Assembly: GCF_003640665.1 (NCBI RefSeq)
Contig: NZ_QQXL01000002.1
Location: 186,001-250,000, forward strand
Reading direction: 5' to 3'
Origin: Galactobacter caseinivorans
GTDB lineage: Bacteria; Actinomycetota; Actinomycetes; Actinomycetales; Micrococcaceae
DNA: 64,000 bases
Shown: one piece after another, positions 28,160 through 36,287 of the stretch
Position numbering within the stretch: the stretch's first letter is position 1
Layout of the letters: each line of letters starts with the position of its first letter
Notes under the pieces: generated by a model
The model's input: the letters and a program-made list of their open reading frames with translations, nothing else
Database searches by the model: none
Told to the model about the DNA's origin: nothing
Position numbers and translations under genes: made by a program

Positions 28160-28770
28160 AGGGCGGCGGTCCTGCGGGTCGCAAGGGCGGGGAAGGCCTT
28201 GAGGACGCCCACTGCGAGGGCGGCCGCCAGGGCTGACTTCACGAGGTCTCCGGGCCAGTAGGCGATGTCCGCCAGGAACGCGGCCTGCAGGGAGAGGTGC
28301 CCGTTGATCATCATGCCGAGGATACCGGCAGGGTGGATGATCAGGATGGAGCCGGCCAGGGCGCAGGCAAAGAGCCACAGGCCGCGCCAGCGGCGGGCCC
28401 GGCGCAGCACCAGGGTGGACAGCGTGCCGATCACCACAGCGGCGATGGGGAAGGCGAGCAGGTACCCGGCGCTGGGGGAGGCCAGGGCGCCGAGCCCGCC
28501 GGAGAAGCGGGCGAAGACGGGGAGGCCGGCCAGGCCAACCACCACGTAGACCAGGACGGCGAGGCCGCCGCGGCGGGCGCCGAGCAGCAGGGCGGTCAGC
28601 GCCACGCCAAGGGTTTGCAGGGTGATGGGCACGCCAAGCGGCCCGACGGGGATGGCGGGGGCCAGGGTGAGGGCGGCGATCAGGGCCGCGAAAACGGCGA
28701 TGAGGGCCAGGTCTCTGGGCAGGGTGGACTGGCGCGGGGACGCCGGCGCGGTGGGGGAGGCGGTACTCAT
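28156..28770 (-). CDS. bioY: Biotin transporter BioY (S component)
   Basis: BioY is the high-affinity biotin-binding membrane protein. The 204-residue product has about six hydrophobic helices after a short proline-serine-rich N-terminus. It shows the family signature GVPITLQTLGVALTALLLGARRGGLAVLVYV and the SPSAGYLLAFPIAAVVIG region. It opens the bioY-ecfA-ecfT-peptidase operon. A leaderless-type promoter and a symmetric operator directly precede it. Confidence 0.95.
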   Translation of the reverse strand: MSTASPTAPASPRQSTLPRDLALIAVFAALIAALTLAPAIPVGPLGVPITLQTLGVALTALLLGARRGGLAVLVYVVVGLAGLPVFARFSGGLGALASPSAGYLLAFPIAAVVIGTLSTLVLRRARRWRGLWLFACALAGSILIIHPAGILGMMINGHLSLQAAFLADIAYWPGDLVKSALAAALAVGVLKAFPALATRRTAAL

Positions 28771-28776
28771 GCGAAT

Positions 28777-28782
28777 ATCGTA
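28777..28782 (-). promoter_or_regulatory. -10 element TACGAT, leaderless promoter of bioY
   Basis: TACGAT on the minus strand is followed by six bases and then the bioY ATG. The operator next to it occupies the -10/-35 spacer. Confidence 0.5.
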
Positions 28783-28783
28783 C

Positions 28784-28798
28784 TTGAACGCTGTTCAA
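28784..28798. promoter_or_regulatory. Operator TTGAAC-GCT-GTTCAA in the bioY promoter (BioQ-like)
   Basis: A perfect 6+3+6 inverted repeat adjoins the bioY -10 box. From memory, the TetR-family biotin regulator BioQ of corynebacteria and mycobacteria uses a 13-bp TGAAC-N3-GTTCA/GTTAC site, which this contains. A bound repressor would cover the spacer and block transcription when biotin is plentiful. No bioQ gene is in the window. Confidence 0.65.
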
Positions 28799-28851
28799 TG
28801 CTTGACAAGGTGTTCCATGTCGCACTGACCCCGCGACGGCGCCAAGGCGGC

Positions 28852-28857
28852 TAAACT
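28852..28857 (+). promoter_or_regulatory. -10 element TAAACT for the ABC-F gene
   Basis: TAAACT would give a leader of about 50 bases carrying the AAAGGA ribosome site of the ABC-F gene. No strong -35 box. Confidence 0.4.
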
Positions 28858-28915
28858 TGTTCGGTTGGCCCGGGGTGTCCCGGGTAGCACCCCCGCGAAA
28901 GGAACCCGAGCAGTC

Positions 28916-30517
28916 GTGATCGCCGTCCAGGACTTGGAGTTGCGTGCAGGAGCGCGCCTACTGATGGATCAGGTGAGCTTCCGAATCGACGCGGGGGACA
29001 AGGTGGGGTTGGTCGGACGCAATGGCGCCGGCAAGACCACCATGACCAAGGTGCTGGCCGGGCAGACGCTGCCCGCGGGCGGCACGGTCACCCGCACCGG
29101 TTCCGTTGGCTACCTTCCGCAGGACACGCACCTGCCGGACATGGAGCAGCTGGCGCGCGCCCGCATCCTCTCCGCCCGCGGTCTTGACGTGGTGACGGCC
29201 AAGCTGCAGCAGGCACAGGAGGACATGGCCAGCGAGGACGAGGCCGTCAGCGCCAAGGCCATGCGCAACTACGATCGCCTCGAGTCCGAATTCCTGGCCG
29301 GCGGTGGCTATGCCGCCGAGGCGGAGGCCGCTGCCATTTGTAGCAACCTTGCCCTGCCGGAGCGCATTCTTAACCAGCCCATTGGCACGCTCTCCGGTGG
29401 TCAGCGCCGCCGTGTGGAGCTGGCACGCATCCTTTACTCCAACGCCGACACCCTGCTGCTGGATGAGCCGACCAACCACCTTGACGCCGACTCGGTGACG
29501 TGGCTGCGAGACTTCCTGATGGCGTACGAGGGCGGTTTCCTGATCATCTCCCACGCCACCGATCTGCTGGACGCGGTGGTGAACAAGGTGTACCACCTGG
29601 ACGCCAACCGGGCCACGATTGATCAGTACAACCTCTCCTGGAAGAAGTACCTGACCCAGCGCGAGACGGACGAGCGCGCCCGACGCCGCGAGCGCGCCAA
29701 CGTGGAAAAGAAGGCCGGCGTGCTGCTGGCCCAGGCAGACAAGATGCGCGCCAAGGCCTCCAAGGCCGTGGCAGCGCAGAACATGATCAAGCGCGCCGAG
29801 CGCATGGTCCGGGGCCTGGAGGACGAGCGCCAGAGCGATCGCGTGGCTGCACTGCGCTTCCCGGACCCGGCGCCCTGCGGCAAGACGCCGCTCACGGCGG
29901 AGGGGCTCTCGCGTTCCTACGGCTCGCTGGAGATCTTCACGGGCCTGGACCTGGCCATCGACCGCGGCTCCAAGGTGGTCATCCTTGGCCTGAACGGTGC
30001 GGGTAAGACCACCCTGCTGCGCATGCTCGCAGGTGTGGACAAGCCGGATTCCGGTGAGGTGATTGCCGGGCACGGGCTCAAGGTGGGCTACTTTGCCCAG
30101 GAGCACGACACGATCGATACCAGCCGCTCGGTGCTAGAGAACATGCGCAGCACCGCGCCCTCACACCTGGGCGGTGCCGATGTGCGCAACATCCTTGGTT
30201 CCTTCATGTTCTCCGGCGACGACGTGAACAAGCCCGCCGGAGTGCTCTCCGGTGGTGAGAAGACGCGCCTGGCCCTGGCCATGATTGTGGCCAGCCACGC
30301 CAACGTGCTGCTCCTTGATGAGCCCACCAACAACCTGGATCCGGCCTCGCGTGAGCAGATCCTGAACGCGCTGGCCAGCTTCTCTGGCGCCGTGGTCCTG
30401 GTCTCTCACGATGAGGGCGCCGTGGAGTCGCTGAATCCCGAGCGAGTGCTGCTGCTCCCGGATGGCACCGAGGACCTCTGGAACGACGAGTACCTGGAAC
30501 TGGTGACCCTGGCCTAG
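28916..30517 (+). CDS. ABC-F family ATP-binding cassette protein
   Basis: Soluble protein with two ATP-binding cassettes and no membrane part, belonging to the ABC-F group that acts on the ribosome (translation factors or antibiotic target protection). Walker A motifs are GRNGAGKTT (about 38-46) and GLNGAGKTT in the second half; signatures are LSGGQRRRVELA and LSGGEKTRLALA; both have LLLDEPTN Walker B. The two halves are joined by a charged linker of about 80 residues (KKYLTQRETDERARRRERAN). I chose the GTG at 28916 (AAAGGA twelve bases upstream), giving 533 residues. Resistance or housekeeping role is undecided. Confidence 0.93.
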   Translation: MIAVQDLELRAGARLLMDQVSFRIDAGDKVGLVGRNGAGKTTMTKVLAGQTLPAGGTVTRTGSVGYLPQDTHLPDMEQLARARILSARGLDVVTAKLQQAQEDMASEDEAVSAKAMRNYDRLESEFLAGGGYAAEAEAAAICSNLALPERILNQPIGTLSGGQRRRVELARILYSNADTLLLDEPTNHLDADSVTWLRDFLMAYEGGFLIISHATDLLDAVVNKVYHLDANRATIDQYNLSWKKYLTQRETDERARRRERANVEKKAGVLLAQADKMRAKASKAVAAQNMIKRAERMVRGLEDERQSDRVAALRFPDPAPCGKTPLTAEGLSRSYGSLEIFTGLDLAIDRGSKVVILGLNGAGKTTLLRMLAGVDKPDSGEVIAGHGLKVGYFAQEHDTIDTSRSVLENMRSTAPSHLGGADVRNILGSFMFSGDDVNKPAGVLSGGEKTRLALAMIVASHANVLLLDEPTNNLDPASREQILNALASFSGAVVLVSHDEGAVESLNPERVLLLPDGTEDLWNDEYLELVTLA

Positions 30518-30534
30518 CGCCCCCGGGCGCCCGC

Positions 30535-31434
30535 CTAGCGCTGCTGGTGCGAGGGGCCCGCGCCGTCCAGGAAGGCATCCTCCACGTCTTCATCGTGCGG
30601 CTTGCCGTCCCTCCGCGGCTTCACTGCTCGGGCCCGCGGGGCCCTGCGGGCACGGAAGATCTGCTCCTCGCCGCGCGCGGCAGCCTCTGCCGCCGCGGCC
30701 TTGTCGTCGCGGTTGATCTTGGCCTGTTGCCGCGCCGCGTAGCCAAATCCCACAAAGAACAACACGCCGAACGCGGCCCATTGCAGCGCGTAGGACCAGT
30801 GCATGCCCTCATCCGCCTCCGGCTTGGGCAACGCGGTGGGCCGGGTCGCCGCAGCCGGGTCCTCAGAGGCCAGCAGCCCATAGGCGCCGGTCTGCACGGG
30901 CAGGCCGGTCTTTTGGGCCGTTGCCGCCAGCTCAATCGAGGCGATTTGGCCCTGGGGTGCATCGCGTCCGATGTTCGGCTCTCCCGGCTTGAGCCGCATG
31001 GTCACGGTGACAGTTCCGCTCGGGGGAGCGGGCACATTGTCCGGGTGCTGCTCCGCACCCTGGCCATTGGGCATCCATCCGCGATCCACCATGACCACGG
31101 TGCCGTCCTGGGTGCGGAAGGGGACCAGCACCTCCATACCGATGGCGCTGCTCAGGATGCGCTGGCGCACAAAGAGCGTCTGGTCGGGGACGTACTGGCC
31201 CGTGAGCCGCACCGGGGCATACAGGCGTTCCTCTGGCAGCTGGGCCAGCCACGACCGCGCCGTGGCAAGGTCCGCAGGGGCTGCGTCCCAGTTCGCGGCC
31301 ACCTGGCGATTCTCGCCGGAGACCTCCGCACGGCGATCCCACTGCCACCAACTCAGCCCGGCACAGACCACGGCAAAGATCATGACAAGCACAAGCCAAC
31401 CGACCCAGCGGGTACTGGCGAGGAAGCGGTACAT
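30535..31434 (-). CDS. SURF1 family protein (cytochrome c oxidase assembly)
   Basis: SURF1 proteins help insert heme A into cytochrome c oxidase. The 299-residue product from the ATG at 31434 has one membrane helix at each end (about 11-30 and 232-252) around an extracytoplasmic domain. The family motifs GLSWWQWDRRAE, VMVDRGWMPNG and HWSYALQWAAFG are present. A C-terminal tail rich in arginine and acidic residues (about 255-299) is extra. Its start overlaps the preceding gene's stop by one base (TGATG). The product depends on heme A, made by CtaB and CtaA encoded earlier. Confidence 0.94.
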   Translation of the reverse strand: MYRFLASTRWVGWLVLVMIFAVVCAGLSWWQWDRRAEVSGENRQVAANWDAAPADLATARSWLAQLPEERLYAPVRLTGQYVPDQTLFVRQRILSSAIGMEVLVPFRTQDGTVVMVDRGWMPNGQGAEQHPDNVPAPPSGTVTVTMRLKPGEPNIGRDAPQGQIASIELAATAQKTGLPVQTGAYGLLASEDPAAATRPTALPKPEADEGMHWSYALQWAAFGVLFFVGFGYAARQQAKINRDDKAAAAEAAARGEEQIFRARRAPRARAVKPRRDGKPHDEDVEDAFLDGAGPSHQQR

Positions 31435-31820
31435 CAACCCTCCGAGGGGGAAGCAGTGGGTGAAGAAGACGAGGTGAGGGCTGCGGGCGGGGAAGCGCGG
31501 GGCAGGCTCTCCACCGGCACCGCCTCGCGGAAGAAGCCCCGGGTGGAGAGGTAGTCCGTGAGCCAGTCGCGGTGCTCCGGGCAGGCCAGCCAGGTCTTGC
31601 GCCGCTGCGGCGTGTGAATCTTGGGATTGTTCCAGAGCAGCGCCCACGCGGCGTCCTGGCGGCATCCCTTGCGGGAGCACTGCGGGGACTCGGGCCCGTT
31701 CGCATGGTGGGGCGGCGAGGACTCAACCGGGCGCCCGGAGTGCCCCGGTGTACCCGAGGAGCTCAACGACCCGGATGAACCGGGTGATCCGAGCGAACCG
31801 AGCAGGTCAAAGTCACTCAT
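31434..31820 (-). CDS. Small zinc-ribbon-like protein of unknown function
   Basis: The 128-residue product has a low-complexity N-terminus rich in serine, glycine and proline (residues 8-45) and a conserved-looking half with CSRKGC (C48, C53) and LACPEHRDW (C80, H83). These could bind one zinc. The segment ALLWNNPKIHTPQRRKTWLAC resembles short actinobacterial proteins found beside SURF1 and sometimes labelled as acetone carboxylase; I see no carboxylase features. It overlaps the DUF3099 gene by eight bases and SURF1 by one, so all three are one operon. Confidence 0.7.
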   Translation of the reverse strand: MSDFDLLGSLGSPGSSGSLSSSGTPGHSGRPVESSPPHHANGPESPQCSRKGCRQDAAWALLWNNPKIHTPQRRKTWLACPEHRDWLTDYLSTRGFFREAVPVESLPRASPPAALTSSSSPTASPSEG

Positions 31821-32385
31821 CCGGCTCGCCCCGGTCCCGATCCCGGTCCTGGCCCCGGTCGCGCGGCGCGGCCTGGGTGGGCTCGTCCTGGAACCACTCG
31901 CCGTCGATGATCTCGTGCTCCTGCGCGGCCGCAGCACCGCCGGCGTCGCCGCCCGCGTCAGCAGCCGCCCCAGAGGTGGAGGCGCTGCCTGGCCGCCCGG
32001 CCGAGCCAGCGTCGTCGGGCAGGGAAGAATCTTGAACGTCCGCGTCCGCGTCCGCCCCCGTGTTGTGAGTGCCTGCACCCAATTGATCCCGGAGCGGGCC
32101 GTCCACAAACGTGACGCCCCCGGGCGCCTGCGGCGGATCCTTAATGAGGTTGGCGCCCATGACGGCCATCCAGGGCAGGATCGTGGCGATCACCAGCAGG
32201 GCCAGCCCCCACCAGATGTAGCCGGCGTGCGCCAGCAGCGCGCCGACCACAAAAAACACCACGCGGAAGGCCATCTTGATCACATAAGCGCGAATGCGCT
32301 GATGCGACTCGATGGAGGCCGCCTCGTTGGCGTCGGTGATGGAGTGCACGTGGGGTTCCTTGCGCTCTCCGGGCTGAGGATTCAT
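31813..32385 (-). CDS. DUF3099 family membrane protein
   Basis: A 190-residue protein whose N-terminal 85 residues match the DUF3099 pattern (VHSITDANEAAS, then two membrane helices at about 35-55 and 57-77). The rest is a disordered, acidic and alanine-glycine-rich tail that ends in repeated aspartate-arginine pairs (RDRGQDRDRDRGEPDE). No function is known. It is first in the operon with the zinc-ribbon protein and SURF1. The tail has reduced complexity, so its length may vary between relatives. Confidence 0.8.
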   Translation of the reverse strand: MNPQPGERKEPHVHSITDANEAASIESHQRIRAYVIKMAFRVVFFVVGALLAHAGYIWWGLALLVIATILPWMAVMGANLIKDPPQAPGGVTFVDGPLRDQLGAGTHNTGADADADVQDSSLPDDAGSAGRPGSASTSGAAADAGGDAGGAAAAQEHEIIDGEWFQDEPTQAAPRDRGQDRDRDRGEPDE

Positions 32386-32449
32386 TACTGGACATCATCC
32401 CACCGCTGTGGCGACTGCCCCAAACCAACGGGTAGCGTGCGGTGCTGGC

Positions 32450-32455
32450 TAGGAT
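32450..32455 (+). promoter_or_regulatory. -10 element TAGGAT for fabG
   Basis: TAGGAT lies about 45 bases before the fabG ATG, which has its own GAAGAGGA ribosome site. Confidence 0.45.
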
Positions 32456-32500
32456 AGAGCGGCACCGTGAATCAACCGCACACCGCAACGAAGAGGACCC

Positions 32501-33241
32501 ATGAGCACCACGCGGACCAGCACTACGCAGACGCCCGAGCCCCGCACCGTCCTGGTGACGGGCGGCAACCGGGGGATTGGGTTGGCCATCGCCCGGGCCT
32601 TTGTTGCCCAAGGTGACCGTGTCGCCATCACCTCCCGTTCAGGGCAGGGGCCCGACGACGTGTTTACCGTAGCGGGCGACGTCACCGACAGCGCCAGCGT
32701 GGATGCCGCCGTCACGGCGGTGGAAGAGCACTTTGGCCCCATCGACGTGGTGGTCGCCAACGCCGGCATCACGCACGACATGCTGCTGATGCGTATGAGC
32801 GAGGACGACTTCACCTCGGTCATCGATACCAATCTCACCGGCACCTTCCGCGTGGTGCAGCGCACCGTGAAGGGCATGATCAAGAAGCGCCGCGGGCGCA
32901 TCGTGCTGGTCTCATCCGTGGTGGGCCTGCTTGGCGGCGCCGGTCAGGCCAACTACGCGGCCTCCAAGGCCGGCCTGGTCGGCTTTGCGCGCTCCGTGAC
33001 TCGCGAGCTGGGCGCTCGTGGCATCACCGCCAACGTGGTGGCCCCCGGGTTCATCGAGACGGAGATGACGCAGGTTCTGGAGCCGGAGCTCAAGAAGAAG
33101 TACCAGCAGCAGATTCCCGCAGGCCGTTTTGCCCAGCCGGAGGAGGTGGCGCGCGTCTGCACGTGGCTTGCATCCGATGACGCCGCATACATCTCCGGCG
33201 CCGTCATCCCCGTGGATGGTGGCCTCGGCATGGGGCACTAA
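32501..33241 (+). CDS. fabG: 3-oxoacyl-ACP reductase FabG-type short-chain dehydrogenase
   Basis: Reduces 3-oxoacyl chains with NADPH, most likely in fatty-acid synthesis. All classical short-chain dehydrogenase parts are intact: TGGNRGIG (about 20-27), NAGIT, the catalytic serine in VLVSSVVG, and the YAASK tyrosine-lysine pair; PGFIETEM follows. The product is 246 residues. It is followed 82 bases later by a second, divergent short-chain dehydrogenase gene on the same strand. FabG paralogues are common, so the exact substrate is not certain. Confidence 0.9.
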   Translation: MSTTRTSTTQTPEPRTVLVTGGNRGIGLAIARAFVAQGDRVAITSRSGQGPDDVFTVAGDVTDSASVDAAVTAVEEHFGPIDVVVANAGITHDMLLMRMSEDDFTSVIDTNLTGTFRVVQRTVKGMIKKRRGRIVLVSSVVGLLGGAGQANYAASKAGLVGFARSVTRELGARGITANVVAPGFIETEMTQVLEPELKKKYQQQIPAGRFAQPEEVARVCTWLASDDAAYISGAVIPVDGGLGMGH

Positions 33242-33323
33242 GCCCCACCCCACACTTTGCCCCCTTGCCGCAGCAGTGGCACGTAGGATTTCGCCGCGTT
33301 AGCGGCGCACAGAGAGGAAACAC

Positions 33324-34070
33324 ATGGGATCCATGGACGGAAAGACCGTCATCGTCACCGGCAGCTCACGCGGCATCGGCGCAGAGACCGCCAAGCTGCT
33401 CGCCGCAGAGGGCGCAGCGGTGGTCATCAACTACCGTGCCAAGGCGCCGCGCGCCAACAAGGTCGTGAAGGCCATCGAGGAGGCCGGCGGCAGCGCCGTG
33501 GCCGTCCAGGCGGACCTCACGGAGGCGCAGGGGCGCCAGGCGCTCGTGGACGCCGCACTGATCAACTTTGGTTCCCTGGACGCGCTGGTCCTGAACGCCT
33601 CCGGCGGCATGGAATCAGACCGCGGCGAGGACTACGCGCTCAAGCTCAATCGGGACGCTCAGTTGGGCATGCTGGACGCCGCTGCGGCCAAGATGCCGGC
33701 CGGGTCGCGGGTGGTGTTCGTGACCAGCCACCAGGCGCACTTTATCGATACCGTCCCCACGCTTGACGCCTACGAGCCCGTGGCACGCTCCAAGCGCGCT
33801 GGCGAGGTGGCGCTGCGCGAGTGCATCCCCGCGCTGGCGGAAGAGGGGATCAGCCTGGTTGTGGTCTCCGGCGACATGATCGAGGGCACCATCACCGCCA
33901 CGCTGCTTGACCGCGTGGAGCCTGGCGCCATCGCGGCCCGCCGCGAAGAGGCAGGCAAGCTCTACTCCGTGGAGGAGTTTGCCGTGGAGGTCGCCAAGAT
34001 GGTCAGCGCAGACGTTGAGAGCGGCCACACCGAGATTGTGGGCGGCGGCAAGGGATTTGTTGACGCCTAG
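33324..34070 (+). CDS. Short-chain dehydrogenase family protein lacking the standard catalytic tyrosine
   Basis: The 248-residue protein has the nucleotide-binding TGSSRGIG motif (about 12-19) and a serine in FVTSHQAH. Where classical members have YxxxK it reads VARSK, so the catalytic tyrosine is replaced by valine; the nearest tyrosine is three residues earlier (YEPVARSK). The NNAG motif reads LNASG. It may use another residue, act on a different substrate or have a non-enzymatic role. It begins with ATG behind AGAGAGGAAA and is separated from fabG by 82 bases. Confidence 0.85.
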   Translation: MGSMDGKTVIVTGSSRGIGAETAKLLAAEGAAVVINYRAKAPRANKVVKAIEEAGGSAVAVQADLTEAQGRQALVDAALINFGSLDALVLNASGGMESDRGEDYALKLNRDAQLGMLDAAAAKMPAGSRVVFVTSHQAHFIDTVPTLDAYEPVARSKRAGEVALRECIPALAEEGISLVVVSGDMIEGTITATLLDRVEPGAIAARREEAGKLYSVEEFAVEVAKMVSADVESGHTEIVGGGKGFVDA

Positions 34071-34096
34071 CCCCACCTGAGGGCCGGTGGCATCTC

Positions 34097-34146
34097 ACAA
34101 CAACAGCGGCGCTCCTCCCGATCGGGAGGAGCGCCGCTGCTGTTGT
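34097..34146. terminator. Bidirectional terminator between the SDR and VanW genes
   Basis: An inverted repeat centred on 34120/34121 has at least 17 perfect base pairs (arms AGCGGCGCTCCTCCCGA and its complement) and continues imperfectly into ACAAC/GTTGT. It separates two convergent genes. Confidence 0.82.
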
Positions 34147-34150
34147 ACTT

Positions 34151-34185
34151 GCTCAGGGCTCAGGGCTCAGGGCTCAGGGCTCAGG
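34151..34185. repeat. Heptanucleotide tandem repeat (GCTCAGG)5
   Basis: Five perfect copies of GCTCAGG lie between the terminator and the VanW stop codon (34195-34197). It lies outside any gene. Such short perfect repeats often vary in copy number between isolates. Confidence 0.9.
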
Positions 34186-34194
34186 CCCGTGGTG

Positions 34195-36132
34195 TCAGCC
34201 GCAGCTGACGTTGGGCCAGGCGCCGTACGTGGTGTTGTAGGTCTCCAGCGGCTTGGCCTCACCGTTGTGCGTGAGCTGGCGAGTGACCTTGATGGAGAAG
34301 CCCTGCTTGCCGGTGCTCTCTGGGGTGCAGCTGGCGGCGTTGGACTTGATGGTGCGCGGCGAGGTGAAGGCGTATTTGGCACCGGTCTTCGTCTTCACGT
34401 CCCAGTACTGCTTGCCCCACACCTGCATCTTGACGTGGCTGTCGGTCACCCACATCTGCACCACCACGGGCGCGTCGGTGGTGTTCTTCCAGCGGACGTT
34501 GATCTGACCCTCCCAATACGTGGACTCCTGGCCCACGGGGTAGCGATCAAACCAGCGTGAGTGCGCCTTGTACTGCAGCATCTCGGCACCGGAGAGGAAC
34601 CCGGCGTTGTAAGACATGGTGGCGATCTGCGAGATGCCGCCGCCCATGGCCTTGGTGGAGACGCCGTTCTCAACGACGCCGGAGGAGTAGTAGCCGTTCT
34701 CAGCGGTGATGGCCCCGAACTCCTTGGCGAGGTTAAATTCCTGGCCCGGCAAGACAACGGTGCCGTTGACCTTGGCGGCTCCGGTGCGCAGGTTCTTGGT
34801 GCGCACCGAGTCGTAGGTGGGGTAGATGGTGGAGAGCTTGGCCACGACCTTGTCGGCGTTCCACTTCTGGGCCTGCGCGGTGGTCACGGTCGGGGCCGTG
34901 ACCTTGAGTTCAACGGTTGCGGTGCGATCCGTGGTGGCGGAGGCCTTTTGCACGGCGGCCACCAGGTCCTTGGCGTCAATTCCCTTGCCCTCCTTGGCGG
35001 GAACAACGACCGGCTTTGCGCTGCCGCCGGAGCCCTCCAGCTTGAGGGTGGCGTCCTGGCCGGAGGACTTCATGGCGGGATTGGCCTTGACCACATCGGT
35101 GACAAGCTTCTCGCCGTCCAGGCTCAAGGCGGGCTTGTCTCCTTCGGTGGACACTGTGGCTGCATCCCCGAGCTTGGCCGCCGTGATGGTGGCGGTTTTG
35201 CTGCCATCTGACACGGTCATGGGGCCGGCCACGAGCGGTGCGGCGGTGTTCTTGGCGAAGTCATCCCAGGCCTGAGCCGAGACCTTGGGGGCGGCCACGG
35301 TCGTGGTGGCGGGGATCTTGCCATCCGAGTGCAGCCACTGGGTCTTGAAGGCCTTAGCGGTAGCCTCCACATCCACCGTGAGGCCGTCCTTGGGGGCGGT
35401 CTGGGAGGCCTTGCCTTGAGCGAAGGTGAGGTTGCCTTCCACCGGCTTGGAATCCAGGTCCTTGGCCGCGGTCTCGATCGCGGATGTGAGCTTGGCCGGG
35501 TCGCTCTTCTGCACGGCTGAGGTCTCCGAGGAGCCGAAGATGCGAGAAGAGATGACCTGCGGGTCCCAGCTGAAGCCGGTGAGGTGATCAAGGGTTGCGT
35601 CAACGTCCACGCCGAGACCGGCGTCGCTGGGCTTGACTGCCAGGGACTGTTCGCCTGCCGTGAGCTGCAGGGCCTTGTCGGAGCGTGATTCCAGCTCCGT
35701 GGCCAACTTGGTGCGAGCGTCCGCTGCGGAGAGGCCAGAGAGGCTGACCCCCTCCACCGTGAGCTGGGAGGGAAGCTTGTCTTGGGTCAGGAAGGCCGCG
35801 CCCGCGTAGACGGCGCCGGCCAACACCACCACGCCGCAGATGGTCCAGGCCACTGCCTTGCCCTTGCGACGCTTGGGTGCAGCGGCCACTGCGGGCTCCT
35901 CGGGGTCAGTCGGTGCGGATGTGGCGGCCAGGACGGCGGGCTGCACAGCCGTGGGGGCGGGGTCTTGGTCCAGCTCGGTCACCGGTGCGGCGTCCCCGTT
36001 CTGGGGGCTCACTCGCGGTGACTCTGGCGGGGGTGCGATCGGCGTCGCTGCCTCGCTGGGTGTGACCGGCTGGGGCGTGGTCTTATCCTCCGCGTCCCCG
36101 GGGGTGGGGCCTGCGGGCTGATTCTCGCTCAC
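34195..36132 (-). CDS. VanW family protein with peptidoglycan-binding-like domains, membrane-anchored
   Basis: VanW-domain proteins are cell-envelope proteins of poorly known function, named after a glycopeptide-resistance cluster; most are unrelated to resistance. The 645-residue product has a disordered proline-alanine N-terminus (1-85), one membrane helix (about 92-112), an extracytoplasmic stretch with YoaR-type putative peptidoglycan-binding repeats (SDAGLGVDVDATLDHL; about 115-400), and a C-terminal VanW domain (GQEFNLAKEFG through GGGISQIATMSYNAGFLSG). I use the GTG at 36132, because AGGAGA lies six bases upstream and overlaps the alternative ATG five codons earlier. Confidence 0.9.
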   Translation of the reverse strand: MSENQPAGPTPGDAEDKTTPQPVTPSEAATPIAPPPESPRVSPQNGDAAPVTELDQDPAPTAVQPAVLAATSAPTDPEEPAVAAAPKRRKGKAVAWTICGVVVLAGAVYAGAAFLTQDKLPSQLTVEGVSLSGLSAADARTKLATELESRSDKALQLTAGEQSLAVKPSDAGLGVDVDATLDHLTGFSWDPQVISSRIFGSSETSAVQKSDPAKLTSAIETAAKDLDSKPVEGNLTFAQGKASQTAPKDGLTVDVEATAKAFKTQWLHSDGKIPATTTVAAPKVSAQAWDDFAKNTAAPLVAGPMTVSDGSKTATITAAKLGDAATVSTEGDKPALSLDGEKLVTDVVKANPAMKSSGQDATLKLEGSGGSAKPVVVPAKEGKGIDAKDLVAAVQKASATTDRTATVELKVTAPTVTTAQAQKWNADKVVAKLSTIYPTYDSVRTKNLRTGAAKVNGTVVLPGQEFNLAKEFGAITAENGYYSSGVVENGVSTKAMGGGISQIATMSYNAGFLSGAEMLQYKAHSRWFDRYPVGQESTYWEGQINVRWKNTTDAPVVVQMWVTDSHVKMQVWGKQYWDVKTKTGAKYAFTSPRTIKSNAASCTPESTGKQGFSIKVTRQLTHNGEAKPLETYNTTYGAWPNVSCG

Positions 36133-36287
36133 GACAGTTCTCCTCATACGTCAGCCCCGCGGTGCGACAAGGGCCTTGCACATCGTAGAACTTCCTGCGG
36201 GCAGATACCTCCACCTGGAGGCGGAAATCAGGTCACAAATCGGCATTCATCTCCCGTGCGTGTGGCGGCGCCCCGTGGGAGAGGACG

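Noticed and set aside
31434-31820. Acetone carboxylase, a label sometimes given to similar small proteins.
   Set aside because: At 128 residues with only a CxxxxC...CxxH pattern it has none of the carboxylase domains.
34195-36132. A vancomycin-resistance determinant, suggested by the VanW name.
   Set aside because: VanW-domain proteins are widespread envelope proteins, and none of the vanHAX-type genes is nearby.
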